In this document: positions 41,266-51,372 of the stretch, piece by piece
How the letters are laid out: every line of letters begins with the position of its first letter
Position numbering within the stretch: position 1 is the stretch's first letter
Assembly: GCA_019454045.1 (NCBI GenBank)
Contig: SKCR01038117.1
Location: 124,001-188,000, forward strand
Reading direction: 5' to 3'
Length of the DNA: 64,000 nt
Origin: Zanthoxylum bungeanum
Taxonomy: Eukaryota; Streptophyta; Magnoliopsida; Sapindales; Rutaceae
Notes under the pieces: model-generated
The model's database searches: none
Told to the model about the DNA's origin: nothing
Seen by the model: the letters and a program-made list of their open reading frames with translations, nothing else
Program-made: the position numbers and the translations under genes

Positions 41266-43829
41266 TTATAAAAAAATAAAATAAAAAAATAAAAAATCAG
41301 TTAGTTAATGTTCTTAGTGATATTCCATTTTGACATGTGGCCAAATTTGAAGATTTGGAGTTTTTTATGGTTGTTTATAATTTTACAAATATTTATGATA
41401 TGAAATTTATTTTGAAATTAGATGATGGTTGTTTACAATATAAAATATATAGTTCTGCCGAAACATCTATCGTATGAGATCGAAAGTCTATTCTCTCACT
41501 AATATTTAAGAGATGCTTATCCATATATTCATATTTCCACATTTTTATGGATAATGTGGATAACAAGATTTTTTAAGTTGAAGCCTCAAATTCATTTATA
41601 TGAGTAGCAGGACCGGTCTTGGGCTAAGGCAGGCGCCGCCCCTGAATTTTTTTGTTATACCTATTAAATAACTAATGGATTCGAAATTTGTATATTATCA
41701 TATTATACTACGCTTAAAAATCTCAAAATTTTTATATTATAATATATATATATTTATAATTAAGGAACTCAAAATATAAAAATAATTTTATTAGTCCCGA
41801 ATCAGAAAACTCCAATTTAACCCGAAGATGTACAGGGCTGCCTCCCGAGTAGAAACTGAAGTGACCAGATTGGAGTTAAAATGGAGAAAGGAAATCATGA
41901 TTCCATATGGGTTATGATTTTTTATGCCTCCTCATTCCTCAATAGTACTTTCACATTAATATCTTTCTTACTATTGGGTTCTTTGGCCCATCCTAAAATT
42001 GGATTTACATTCAGAATTATAATATACCCTTCATGTTTAAAACAATATGAAAGAAAAACAAAATGTGCTTATTGACTGGCAAAACACATATCATAAACTT
42101 TTGTGTCGAGATAAATGTCATTTTATATAGATTATAAATTTAAAAGTTGAGACGCAATACAATTATTTTGAGTTGCTAAAATCAACTTAGTGATCTCCCA
42201 AAAGATATGGGCATCTTGACTTCATCCAAATTTAGGGAAAAAAAAAAATAATCAAAATCATGAGAAATCGGTGAAATTTATCCCTTAATTATATAATTTT
42301 TTTTTAATGACTCTGCTCTGGCATGCTTCATAATACAATATACTTAATATATATGTTGAAAGTCAAAATGATACTATCCTATAATAAAATTGCTTACTAA
42401 TCAAAAAACAATTGGTCAACTAGATTACTTCTATTGGCTCAAATCCTAACGATATTGTCAAATAAATACAAAGTAAAGCAATTCTTTCAAGCTATAAGAA
42501 TTTCATTCAACCCCTTGCCCATCATGAGTTTTAATTAATATAATTGGATAATTCAAATCTTGATTAAGTTGTGCCTTGCAAGGAATCTCTGTGTAAATTA
42601 ATATTGATTGAATTTTTTAAATTTTTATGCAGTCGGATTTGACCATGAATAAATTATTTTTTCATTTTATATGGTACAAATTAGTTTAATAATCAAATGA
42701 TTTTTTATTATCCTACATTCTTTCTTTTTCCCAATTTTTCTATATATTTACAACATCATAGTAATTAAGGTTTTTTTAATTTTTTGGTGGAAGAGTCCGA
42801 ATTTCATTCTTTATCGGTTTTATTCCGATTTTAGCAAGAAAAAAACACAAAAACACTATATAAGTATATACTCATATATCCGAAGGGTATCTTTGTACCA
42901 AATGTGAGTTAAAAGCCATGTTTTCATAACCGGACCGGCTGATTCGACCAATTGAATCGGGAACTGACCATAAATCTGGTCCGGTCAAATGTAAAAAATA
43001 GTTCTGACAAAAAACGTTCATAATCGATAAAAATCATAATAATATAATTGTTACTAATTAAATACAAAATTATTAATTATTATTTAACATTTAGTCGATA
43101 AAAATTATTGTAAAAAATATTTCTACTAAACAAGTTTTACTTTTTTTTCTAATTTCAAAATTATTATTTTAAAAATGATATCAAACACATTCTTAAATTA
43201 TGAAAATAAATTTAAAAATAGTATTTCTACTCTTATACTTGTTTCTTAAAAAGAATCATTAAAAAACAACAACGAACGTACACTAAGCTTCTAAGGAACA
43301 AATGTAACAAAAACCTAGATATAAAGCAATGAGATTCACATCAATTTGTGCTATATAATTATTTACTCATCGACTAACATTTGGATTTTGATTTGATGAT
43401 TTGGTCACAATACCATTCAAATAAATAAATAAATAAATAACCAATTATTGGCAAACAAGGTATATATATAATATAATCACCAACCATCAAGAAAATGACT
43501 TTCCTTATAAATTAACATTTGAAATCAATAAAGTTTATCCATCAAGTGGTATCCCACAAACAACATAAACAAAAGTGTTAAAATGATTTATACTTTCATT
43601 CTTCACTTCCTACACATCATTTGGTGGTAGATTTATTTATGCTTCAAGTCAAAAAATAGCTAAGCTATGATTTTGAGTAATTTGAAGGTCTAACTTGATA
43701 ATTCCTTTTTATATTGCATCTTTTTTTATAATTTAAAGTTTGGTGTGCTTCATAATGCTTGCTAGCTATATGCATAAGGTGTCCAATTTAATGAATTACC
43801 ATTTTACATTTGAGTTTTGCTATAGACAT

Positions 43830-44725
43830 TTTGGAATCGAAATGAGATGGAATCGAAATGGAATCGAAATCGGAATGAGCTGGAATCGGAATGGTAAATC
43901 GGAATCAGAATAAGTTGTTTACTAACTGTAACTAATTGGAATTAACTGTAGAAATGGGAATCAGAATGAAGCAGTATTACCATTGATGTGTTTACTTTGT
44001 CCAGTAATCGGAATGAATTGTTAAAAAGTTACAAAAATACTCTTAGTTATAATTATTTATTAATTTATTATTTATTAATTATTATTAATTTTTGATGTAT
44101 TAAATTACTCAATGTTAAATTATTCTTTTATTAAAATATTAAAATATTAAAATTATTTTTATTATTAATTATTGATTAATAGTTTTATTTATTATTTATT
44201 ATTTAAGTATTAATTAATTATTAATGTATTAAATTACTAAATATTAAATTATTCTTTTATTAAATTATTATTTTATTAAAATGTTAATGTAAATATTATT
44301 TTATTATTAATTAATTTATTATTTATAATTAAGTATTAATTAAGTTTTACTTTATTAATTAATTATTAATGTATTAAATTACTAAATACTAATATATTCT
44401 TTTATTAAATTATTATTTTATTAAAATAGTAAATATTTTTTTTATTATTATTGATTAATTATTAATTATTAATACATTTTATTTATTATTTATAAATTAA
44501 TATTATTAATTATCTTAGAGATAATATTGTAATTTCTCATCAATAATGGAATAGGAATCACATTCTCATGGGGTGGTGGGAATGAGATTCACATTCCTCA
44601 TTTCCAAATTTGTGGGCTCCACTCTCATTCGCATTCCTATTTTCATTCAATTTTATGAAATATACAACTTTATTGGAAATGATTATCATTCATCCATTCT
44701 CATTGCTAAACACGCCATTAGTTTT
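43830..44725. mobile_element. MITE-like element with GGAATCGGAATG ends
   Basis: Left side repeats GGAATCGAAATG and GGAATCGGAATGG (43834-44030); the right side has the complementary CATTCCTCATTTCC and CATTCCTATTTTCATTC words (44575-44710), with an AT-only middle. The two sides could pair as long inverted repeats. Exact ends and target duplication are not clear to me. Confidence 0.45.
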
Positions 44726-45954
44726 GAATGATTTAATCAATAGAAATTTAATTTGCACTCATCTTTTAGAGTGTGAAATTGAAGCTACAAATGCTATCAT
44801 TGTATTATAATTAAGCAGACGATATTATTTAATTTTTTTAAAAAGTACGGACATTCATATTTTGTAACTCTCGAGCAATTAATTTATTAAAGAACCTATC
44901 CGGTTGAAGAGTAATTATTCGGTGTAGTGTAATTATTGTATGAGTGAAGTGGTATCATTAATCAATCATATGAAGTTATATTAAATATAATTATCATTTT
45001 TTTTAATTATTTTTTACTATTTTAACACGTATGACAATATATTATTTGAATGACATGATATCACCATTACATAATAAAAAATTTTCAAGATAAATTATGA
45101 ACATATAAATTTTATAGCAAAGAATACCCTAGCTAAAACAAAACTTAAATACACACTCATTTTTCACTAAAACATCGTGAACTTTAGTTGATGAACAGTA
45201 ATGGAAAAAAAAAAAAAGTAATAAAAAGTAAGATCACAGAAATTATAAATAAATAAAAAGTTTAAAATTGTCTAAATTGAGAATCAATCTCCCCACACGA
45301 GCACATAATCTCGTGCATGCATGTTGCCTGCGTGCGAACCACCACTTCAAGCAATATTAATTTTAAAAAATTGAAGTTAACACAACTTAGATTTAGTACC
45401 TAATTATTCTTTTAATTACAAAAAGTTTAAAGCAATAATTGTAAAAGCGAAATGGCTGTTCTATAATCTGAATAATCAGTTTATTATTTGGATTTTTCTT
45501 TAAATACATAATAAGTTAATTAATTATTAAATTATATCCTAGTGGGCTTGAAGAGTTTGTCAACTTAATTAATTTTAATTTTTATACTATACGTACAGTC
45601 TGGAACCTGAACTAAAAGCATTTATATAGATTATAATTGAGGGATTAAAATATGCCCTATCTAGTGTATAAAGTTTCCGCTATAAACGGGATTTAGAGAT
45701 GTCTTAATGTAAATAATTTTACCTTTATTTTTCAAAAAACTAACGTTTTCAGAAATCAAATTCGTGACCAAATGAATAACAAATTAACCTGTGGCTAAGC
45801 TTATAATTGGAGGATTAAAATGTTAATACTTAGTTATTTAGCATGCCCATGATTTTGTGGCCACGTATCACTTTATAATATCATAATCATGGATAATTAA
45901 TAATGCTGGAGTCCAACCTTAGAGAGCCTAAAGTAAAAATAATTTATGGTGGGT

Positions 45955-46095
45955 TTACGTACTTATAATCAAAATGAGATAAAATCAGAATGGACTGGAA
46001 TGAGAATGGTAATACGGAATCAGAATAAATTATTTACTTAACTATATAAATAGTAATCGGAATGAACTCTTGTTTAGCAATAATTGATTTGGCCA
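45955..46095. mobile_element. Fragment of the same MITE-like family
   Basis: TTTACGTACTTATAATC, AATCAGAATGGACTGG, GAATGAGAATGG and GGAATCAGAATAAATTATTTAC resemble the left part of 43830-44725. About 140 bases; no partner end seen. Confidence 0.4.
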
Positions 46096-46225
46096 TTTGG
46101 TGTCAGTAATAATTTATGGACTTTTTCTTCTTTTTTTTTAATTGTTAAATGGTAGTTACAATAATTAGATGATTATATACATTAAATTGACCATTTTCAA
46201 TTAAAATTGTACGTTAATGTTTATC

Positions 46226-46230
46226 AAAAT
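46226..46230. repeat. Left target-site duplication of element E (AAAAT)
   Basis: AAAAT precedes TGTTAGCACC and is repeated at 51373-51377 after the second LTR. Confidence 0.85.
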
Positions 46231-46344
46231 TGTTAGCACCTTTTTTATTGGCATGTGTCCGTGACAAAACAAGTTCAATTGAGTTGTAATCTTTCATGAA
46301 GATCTTTGTGCAATTGGACTGATTTCTGGCTGCTGTGCATCAGA

Positions 46345-46630
46345 CATGCGTTCGTGGTGCGTTCGTTGCAGTGTTCGAACGATTGGCGTTAGTGCTGCGT
46401 TCGTTTGTGGGTTCGAACCTGTGGCGTTAGTGGCACGTTCTTTATTGGGTTCGAACGGGAGCATTCCAGAGAGCAAACGTTCGAGTCACGTTCTTGTGGG
46501 GTTCGAAAGGGAGCATTCCAGAGAGCTCACGTTCGTTGTGCGTTCGATTGACGTTCGAACGAGTCTTCACAGAAAGGGCGCGTTCGTGTAGCGTTCTAGT
46601 AAGCGTTCGAACGCGACTGCGATCTGAACG
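46345..46630. repeat. GTTCGAACG palindrome array in element E 5' LTR
   Basis: TGCGTTCG, GTTCGAACG or GTTCGAAC(C/G) recur about every 25-50 bases (for example 46372, 46410, 46449, 46499, 46553, 46606), with GGGAGCATTCCAGAGAGC twice between them. It occupies the promoter position. The 3' LTR copy (50373-50650) is nearly identical. Confidence 0.75.
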
Positions 46631-46668
46631 CGTTTTTGGCCTGCAAAACCCTAGGTTTTCACCCTACC

Positions 46669-46676
46669 TATAAATA
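46669..46676 (+). promoter_or_regulatory. TATA box, element E 5' LTR
   Basis: TATAAATA preceded by CCCTACC, 40 bases after the palindrome array; second copy at 50697-50704. Confidence 0.7.
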
Positions 46677-47336
46677 TAACCCTTAGCCGCCATTCTCATA
46701 GTTGAAGCAAATATTTCTTGAGCCTAAATCCCTCAAAGCTTTCAACCTTATTTTGATTCCACCATTGAAGACTTTCTATGTTCTTATCTTCTTCATTAAT
46801 GGTGAAATCCATTCTTTGTTAAACCTTCAACACAACTTAACCCAAATTCCCTAATCCTTTAGAGTTCTTTAGGAGGAAGTTTGGTAGTCGGAGTTTCGGC
46901 GTCATTGGTGATATAATCTACTCAGAGACTTCAGAGGTTCTGAAGAAAACCGTGGGTCGCGGGCTTGAGGAGTTGCCTTGAGTTCTTGCAGTATAGAGGT
47001 ACTTGAGTCGGTGGAGTTGCCACCATAGGTCTTGACCATCGCTGTAAGTTTTTCTCAATATAGTGGATTCGGGTGGTAGCCTATACCCGGAGTGGTTTTT
47101 TACTCGGATGAGTTTTCCACTTCGTCACCAAAATCATTGTGTTGAATTTTGTGTGGTTTGATTATTTTTGCTGCTTTAATTATTGTTATTGTTTTTACAT
47201 TTGCAGCTTATTATTTTAGTTGGTTGATTTGTTAAATTGCCTGTTGCAATTCCATAGTAGCAGTAACAGGACTTGTCCTGCTTATTGTCTGTAATTCCGC
47301 ATAGGGTCAGAACTTAGGATACCCCGAATTTTCAAT

Positions 47337-47348
47337 TGGTATCAGAGC
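47337..47348 (+). promoter_or_regulatory. Primer binding site of element E
   Basis: TGGTATCAGAGC, exact complement of the initiator tRNA-Met 3' end, two bases inside the LTR. Confidence 0.9.
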
Positions 47349-47375
47349 CTGAACTCGATCCTTGACCCATTAGCT

Positions 47376-47654
47376 ATGGAACATAGTCAACCCTTAAATT
47401 GTGATACCCTCACATATCGTGATTTGGCCTTGTTTACAAATAAGTTTAAGAAATTTCTTAAACCTAAGAAGAGTGGCCATAACAGTGATATGTATATGAA
47501 GAATAAGCCTAGAGAGAGTAGGCATAGCAGGAGAGAGTCTAGAGGGGATAAGGATAATAGATCCCGTGGCGTCCAGTGCCATGAATGTGAAGGATATGGG
47601 CACGTTAGATCCGAGTGTCCCACATATCTTAGGGCTAAAGGCAAAAAGCCATGA
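47376..47654 (+). CDS. Element E gag, first part with CCHC knuckle
   Basis: 92 codons. Starts MEHSQPLNCDTLTYRDLALF, then TNKFKKFLKPKK, an Arg/Ser-rich stretch, and CHECEGYGHVRSECP (C-x2-C-x4-H-x4-C) near residues 68-81. In Sirevirus gag the KFxKFLK segment comes late, so most of the N-terminal capsid part was lost before this start. The ATG follows the primer site by only 28 bases. It overlaps the next frame by 4 bases (ATGA); one base in the preceding A run would join them. Confidence 0.65.
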   Translation: MEHSQPLNCDTLTYRDLALFTNKFKKFLKPKKSGHNSDMYMKNKPRESRHSRRESRGDKDNRSRGVQCHECEGYGHVRSECPTYLRAKGKKP

Positions 47655-48559
47655 CAGCATCCCTTAGTGATTCTGAAGGTGATGACTCTCCTAAAGGCAA
47701 TTATATTGCTTTTACTGCTAGTGTGACTGATGTGAGAGAGAATATAGCCAATGATGTAGATTCTGATATTTCTCTTGATGAGTCTGTTGATGAGGAAAGT
47801 CTTCAAGTAGCTTATGTTGAACTGTTTAATGAGAGTTTAGCTATTAAGAAGACTAATTTAGAGGTCAATAAAAGGCTGAAACTAGTTGAGTTAGAAAAGA
47901 ATGAAGCTCAAGCTAAATTTGAGCAAAGCCTTTTGATTGTTGATGACCTAGAGGAGAGGAACAGAGGCCTAATTAATAGGGTCCAAATATTAGAAACTGA
48001 ACTTGAAGATACTAGAACCCAGTTGTCTGTATTTTCTAGTGGAAATAAGAAAGTGGATCGTATGTTAGGTATTAATTTTGAGCCTAACTGTGATAAGGCG
48101 TCTTCTTCCAAAGCTGTGCCTGTAGCAGCTAAACGTGACTTAGGTAAGAAACCTGTTGAGTGTAGTCATGCTTTTCCTCCTGTTATTCCTCGTCCTGTTT
48201 CCCAACCTCAATCTAGAGGTATTGTGGGTAAATCTCGCTCTCATCCGAGGTTTGTGCTTGTGTGCCATCATTGTGGCAAGGCCGGACACATTAGGCCTAA
48301 GTGCTTCATGCTTCACAAGCAAAAGAAGAGGCCTAAAAAGGTGTCACCTAGATTTGACTCTTCAAATCTAGCTTCTCAAGTTTCTGCACTAACAAAACAA
48401 ACAAAATTTCTTAGTGAGAAACTTAATTTGTTGACTAGGAATTCTCAAGTGGATGAGGTTCCTAGAAAGGTTTGGGTGAAGAAGCAAGATGAATTCCCAT
48501 CTTCTTCTGCGTGTCCTGATGGACATTATGAGAGTACACTTCGGTGTAACTCTGCTTGA
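47651..48559 (+). CDS. Element E gag, second part: acidic, coiled-coil and second CCHC knuckle
   Basis: 302 codons, uninterrupted. Residues 1-60 acidic (SLSDSEGDDSPKGN), about 60-135 a likely coiled coil (leucine/lysine/glutamate rich, KKTNLEVNKRLKLVELEKNE), then a basic linker and CHHCGKAGHIRPKCF near 205-219, a second knuckle typical of Sirevirus gag, and a C-terminal helix before WVKK. Gag would package the RNA. The frame is intact although the element lacks pol, in contrast to all other genes here. Confidence 0.7.
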   Translation: MTASLSDSEGDDSPKGNYIAFTASVTDVRENIANDVDSDISLDESVDEESLQVAYVELFNESLAIKKTNLEVNKRLKLVELEKNEAQAKFEQSLLIVDDLEERNRGLINRVQILETELEDTRTQLSVFSSGNKKVDRMLGINFEPNCDKASSSKAVPVAAKRDLGKKPVECSHAFPPVIPRPVSQPQSRGIVGKSRSHPRFVLVCHHCGKAGHIRPKCFMLHKQKKRPKKVSPRFDSSNLASQVSALTKQTKFLSEKLNLLTRNSQVDEVPRKVWVKKQDEFPSSSACPDGHYESTLRCNSA

Positions 48560-48683
48560 AAGATGCATTTTATTTTCCCATTGCATGTGTGTGTGCGTGT
48601 GTTTTATGTTCTTACACGTTTGTTTTATTTTCACAGCATATGGGTGTGTGTGTGTGTCTTGTTTTTGTTATATATCCCTTGGT

Positions 48684-48772
48684 ATATAGGATGGAAACCC
48701 GGACATAAATTTCATAGCCGATTCCGAATGGACGGTAGTATGATCTGCACTCGGGATACAACTCCACGTACC
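48684..48772 (+). repeat. 90-bp block shared with element F
   Basis: ATATAGGATGGAAACCC to ACTCCACGTACC, about 125 bases after the gag stop. In plus frame it reads GWKPGHKFHSRFRMDGS then TRDTTPRT; the F copy keeps most residues. See 27815-27904. Confidence 0.75.
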
Positions 48773-49860
48773 ATTGGATGTTTTACAAGCTGTTTTGTGT
48801 CTTTATTTTTTGTTTTGTGCTTTAAATCCAAAAAAAAAAAAACAATTATATATTTTGAAAAAGACCAAAAATATTTTTATGGCTTGTTAGAGCATGAAAA
48901 GCTTATGCATGTGATCCTGGTATGTAGGATATATGATTATGCATGTAGGATATGCTTTTATTTTTCTTGATGCTCTATATACATGAGTGTGTGTGATAAA
49001 AACCTTTGGTATATCTTGTGCTTGCACTTTCACATACACGTTTTTATTTTGTCAAGGTTTGGTCGCATGTATGAGTTTTTGGAATGGCAATCTAATCTCT
49101 TCCATGCTTTGTTTGCTTAATAGTGTGACCTTTGACTAGATGACCTTGCTATCCCCTTGTAAAAGTAAAAAGAAATATATTTTTAAAAAAAAAATGAAAA
49201 TGAGACTCAAGTGCAAAAGAGCCAAAATGGCCAAATTCAAAAGATAAGGGCAAAAACCCTTCACTCGAAAGAGTTATTAAATATGAGCTCATGATATTTC
49301 TGGGGTGAATAATATAGCATGCAACCAATGTTGCTTATTTTCAGGTCCTAGTGGTGTTGGGTTTGAACACATATTTTGTGGACTTGGTATGTTTAGAGAT
49401 GGATTTCTTTGGCTGTGTCCAGCTCATAAAATAAGGTCTTAAGCCTTGATTTGTTGTGCACTTTATTTTCCACGCAAGTGCCTTATATGCTTTGGTGTTT
49501 ATGTCATATGCATAAATGTTATATTTAGCCACTTTTAAAATGATGCATATTGTTTCATGTCATAAACATCTGAATACTGACTGGGTATCATTGTATCAGC
49601 TTGAAATGCTGTTTCAGTCAGTTTTTGACAGGATTTTTATTTATCTCAGTATGTGCCTGTGTGTGCTTCATGTTATTGCATACTTTTTTTTTTCTTTTCT
49701 GTGCACCTTTCTGAGTTTTGGTTTGCTTCCCGTGTTTTATTTTGCTAACTTTATGTGCCTGTTAGTGAGGGGGAGTAATTCCTGTTTGTTTATGCTCTTG
49801 CATGTGTTGTCTCCTGTTCTCCTGTTATTTTTCCTGTTTCTTTTTATCCTTTTTCATTTC
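48773..49860 (+). other. Element E non-coding internal region
   Basis: T-rich sequence with TGTGTGT runs (48590-48660) and no gene. It stands in the place of pol. Words such as GTGACAAAAAGG near its end introduce the purine tracts. Confidence 0.55.
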
Positions 49861-49865
49861 GTGAC

Positions 49866-50258
49866 AAAAAGGGGGAGAGTAATATATTAAGGGGGAGAGC
49901 CTTAATATATAGGAGAGAGTCGTAGAATATCCTTTAGATATCTCCGTTTTAAGGGGAGTTAAGATTAAGAGGGAGAGGGATTTCTACTTGTCCATGCATG
50001 AGATTTTTACCTGCTTTATGTTTTACTTGATTATCCCAATGCTTTTCACGGTATATTGTTGTTTGTGGATGTTTCAGGTAGCAGGTATGTTGCTGCGGTG
50101 GCATTTCTTTCAAGACTACTTTGTTAGGTGTTAGATCGAGTCCATTTGTAATAAGTCACTGTTTTGATGGTTGACAGTTGACTACTTTGCTTTTTGGGTC
50201 TATTACCGTAGTCTTTGTATTAGGTAGTGTTTTGTCACGGAATGCCAAATGGGGAGAT
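49866..50258 (+). promoter_or_regulatory. Multiple purine tracts before the element E 3' LTR
   Basis: AAAAAGGGGGAGAGT (49866), AAGGGGGAGAGCC (49889), AAGGGGAGTTAAG (49952) and AAGAGGGAGAGGG (49967) precede the true tract AAATGGGGAGAT at 50247-50258, directly against the LTR. Repeated purine tracts at this place are a known Sirevirus feature. Confidence 0.7.
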
Positions 50259-51372
50259 TGTTAGCACCTTTTTTATTGGCATGTGTCCGTGACAAAACAA
50301 GTTCAATTGAGTTGTAATCTTTCATGAAGATCTTTGTGCAATTGGACTGGTTTCTGGCTGCTGTGCATCAGACATGCGTTCGTGGTGCGTTCGTTACAGT
50401 GTTCGAACGATTGGCGTTAGTGCTGCGTTCGTTTGTGGGTTCGAACGTGTGGCGTTAGTGGCACGTTATTTATTGGGTTCGAACGGGAGCATTCCAGAGA
50501 GCAAACGTTCGAGTCACGTTCTTGTGGGGTTCGAACGGGAGCATTCCAGAGAGCTCACGTTCGTTGTGCGTTCGATTGACGTTCGAACGAGTCTTCACAG
50601 AAAGGGCGCGTTCTTGTAGCGTTCTAGTAAGCGTTCGAACGCGACTGCGATCTGAACGCGTTTTTGGCCTGCAAAACCCTAGGTTTTCACCCTACCTATA
50701 AATATAACCCTTAGCCGCCATTCTCAATAGTTGAAGCAAATATTTCTTGAGCCTAAATCCCTCAAAGCTTTCAACCTTATTTTGATTCCACCATTGAAGA
50801 CTTTCTATGTTCTTGTCTTCTTCATTAATGGTGAAATCCATTCTTTGATAAACCTTCAACACAACTTAACCCAAATTCCCTAATCCTTTAGAGTTCTTTA
50901 GGAGGAAGTTTGGTAGTCGGAGTTCCGGCGTCATTGGTGATATAATCTACTCAGAGACTTCAGAGGTTCTGAAGAAAACCGTGGGTCGCGGGCTTGAGGA
51001 GTTGCCTTGAGTTCTTGCAGTATAGAGGTACTTGAGTCGGTGGAGTTGCCACCATAGGTCTTGACCATCGCTGTAAGTTTTTCTCGATATAGTGGATTCG
51101 GGTGGTAGTCTATACCCGGAGTGGTTTTTTACTCGGAAGAGTTTTCCAATTCGTCACCAAAATTATTGTGTTGAATTTTGTGTGATTGATTTTATTTGCT
51201 GCTTTGTTTATCGTTATTGTTTTTATATTTGCAGCATATTTTATTTATTTTGTTATTGTGGTTGCCTGTTAATTTGCCTGTTGCAATTCCATAGTAGCAG
51301 TAACAGGACTTGTCCTGCTTATTGTTTATAATTCTGCATAGGGTCAGAACCTAGGATAACCCCGAATTTTCA
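50259..51372 (+). repeat. 3' LTR of element E
   Basis: TGTTAGCACC to CCGAATTTTCA, near-copy of 46231-47334; it diverges most in 51180-51260 where short A/T insertions occur. Followed by AAAAT. Confidence 0.9.

Larger units (their letters stand above)
41266..46225. other. AT-rich intergenic stretch without recognisable genes
   Basis: Long A/T runs, short open frames only and no splice-consistent coding pattern. Contains MITE-like sequences (see separate entries), a piece near 42925-43020 with CCGGACCGG and TCCGGTCAAA words of a common plant repeat, and a piece near 41605-41660 (GGACCGGTCTTGGGCTAAG) of another dispersed repeat. A TTAATTATTAAT satellite-like region runs 44040-44520 inside one of them. 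Confidence 0.6.
46231..47334 (+). repeat. 5' LTR of element E
   Basis: TGTTAGCACC to CCCGAATTTTCA. U3 has an array of GTTCGAACG-type palindromes (46345-46630) ending shortly before TATAAATA at 46669. U5 includes GGGTGGTAGCCTATACCCGG, a short hairpin, and the CAATTCCATAGTAGCAG segment. Confidence 0.9.
46231..51372 (+). mobile_element. Element E: complete, pol-less Ty1/Copia (Sirevirus-like) element
   Basis: 5142 bp with two LTRs (1104 and 1114 bp, roughly 98 percent alike), AAAAT target duplications, TGGTATCAGAGC primer site, a gag-type coding region and several purine-rich tracts before the 3' LTR. No protease, integrase, RT or RNase H. The two-knuckle gag with coiled-coil part, multiple polypurine tracts and LTR palindromes resemble Sireviruses. 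As the LTRs are nearly identical and the pol-less inside is intact in layout, E was probably mobilised by another element's enzymes. Confidence 0.88.

Noticed and set aside
41881..42075. 64-codon frame in AT-rich DNA
   Set aside because: No family features, no supporting neighbours, and a length expected by chance.
48563..48970. 135-codon frame after element E gag
   Set aside because: Mostly TGTGTG and T-rich low complexity; only the 90-bp shared block inside it is conserved, so I list that block and not the frame.
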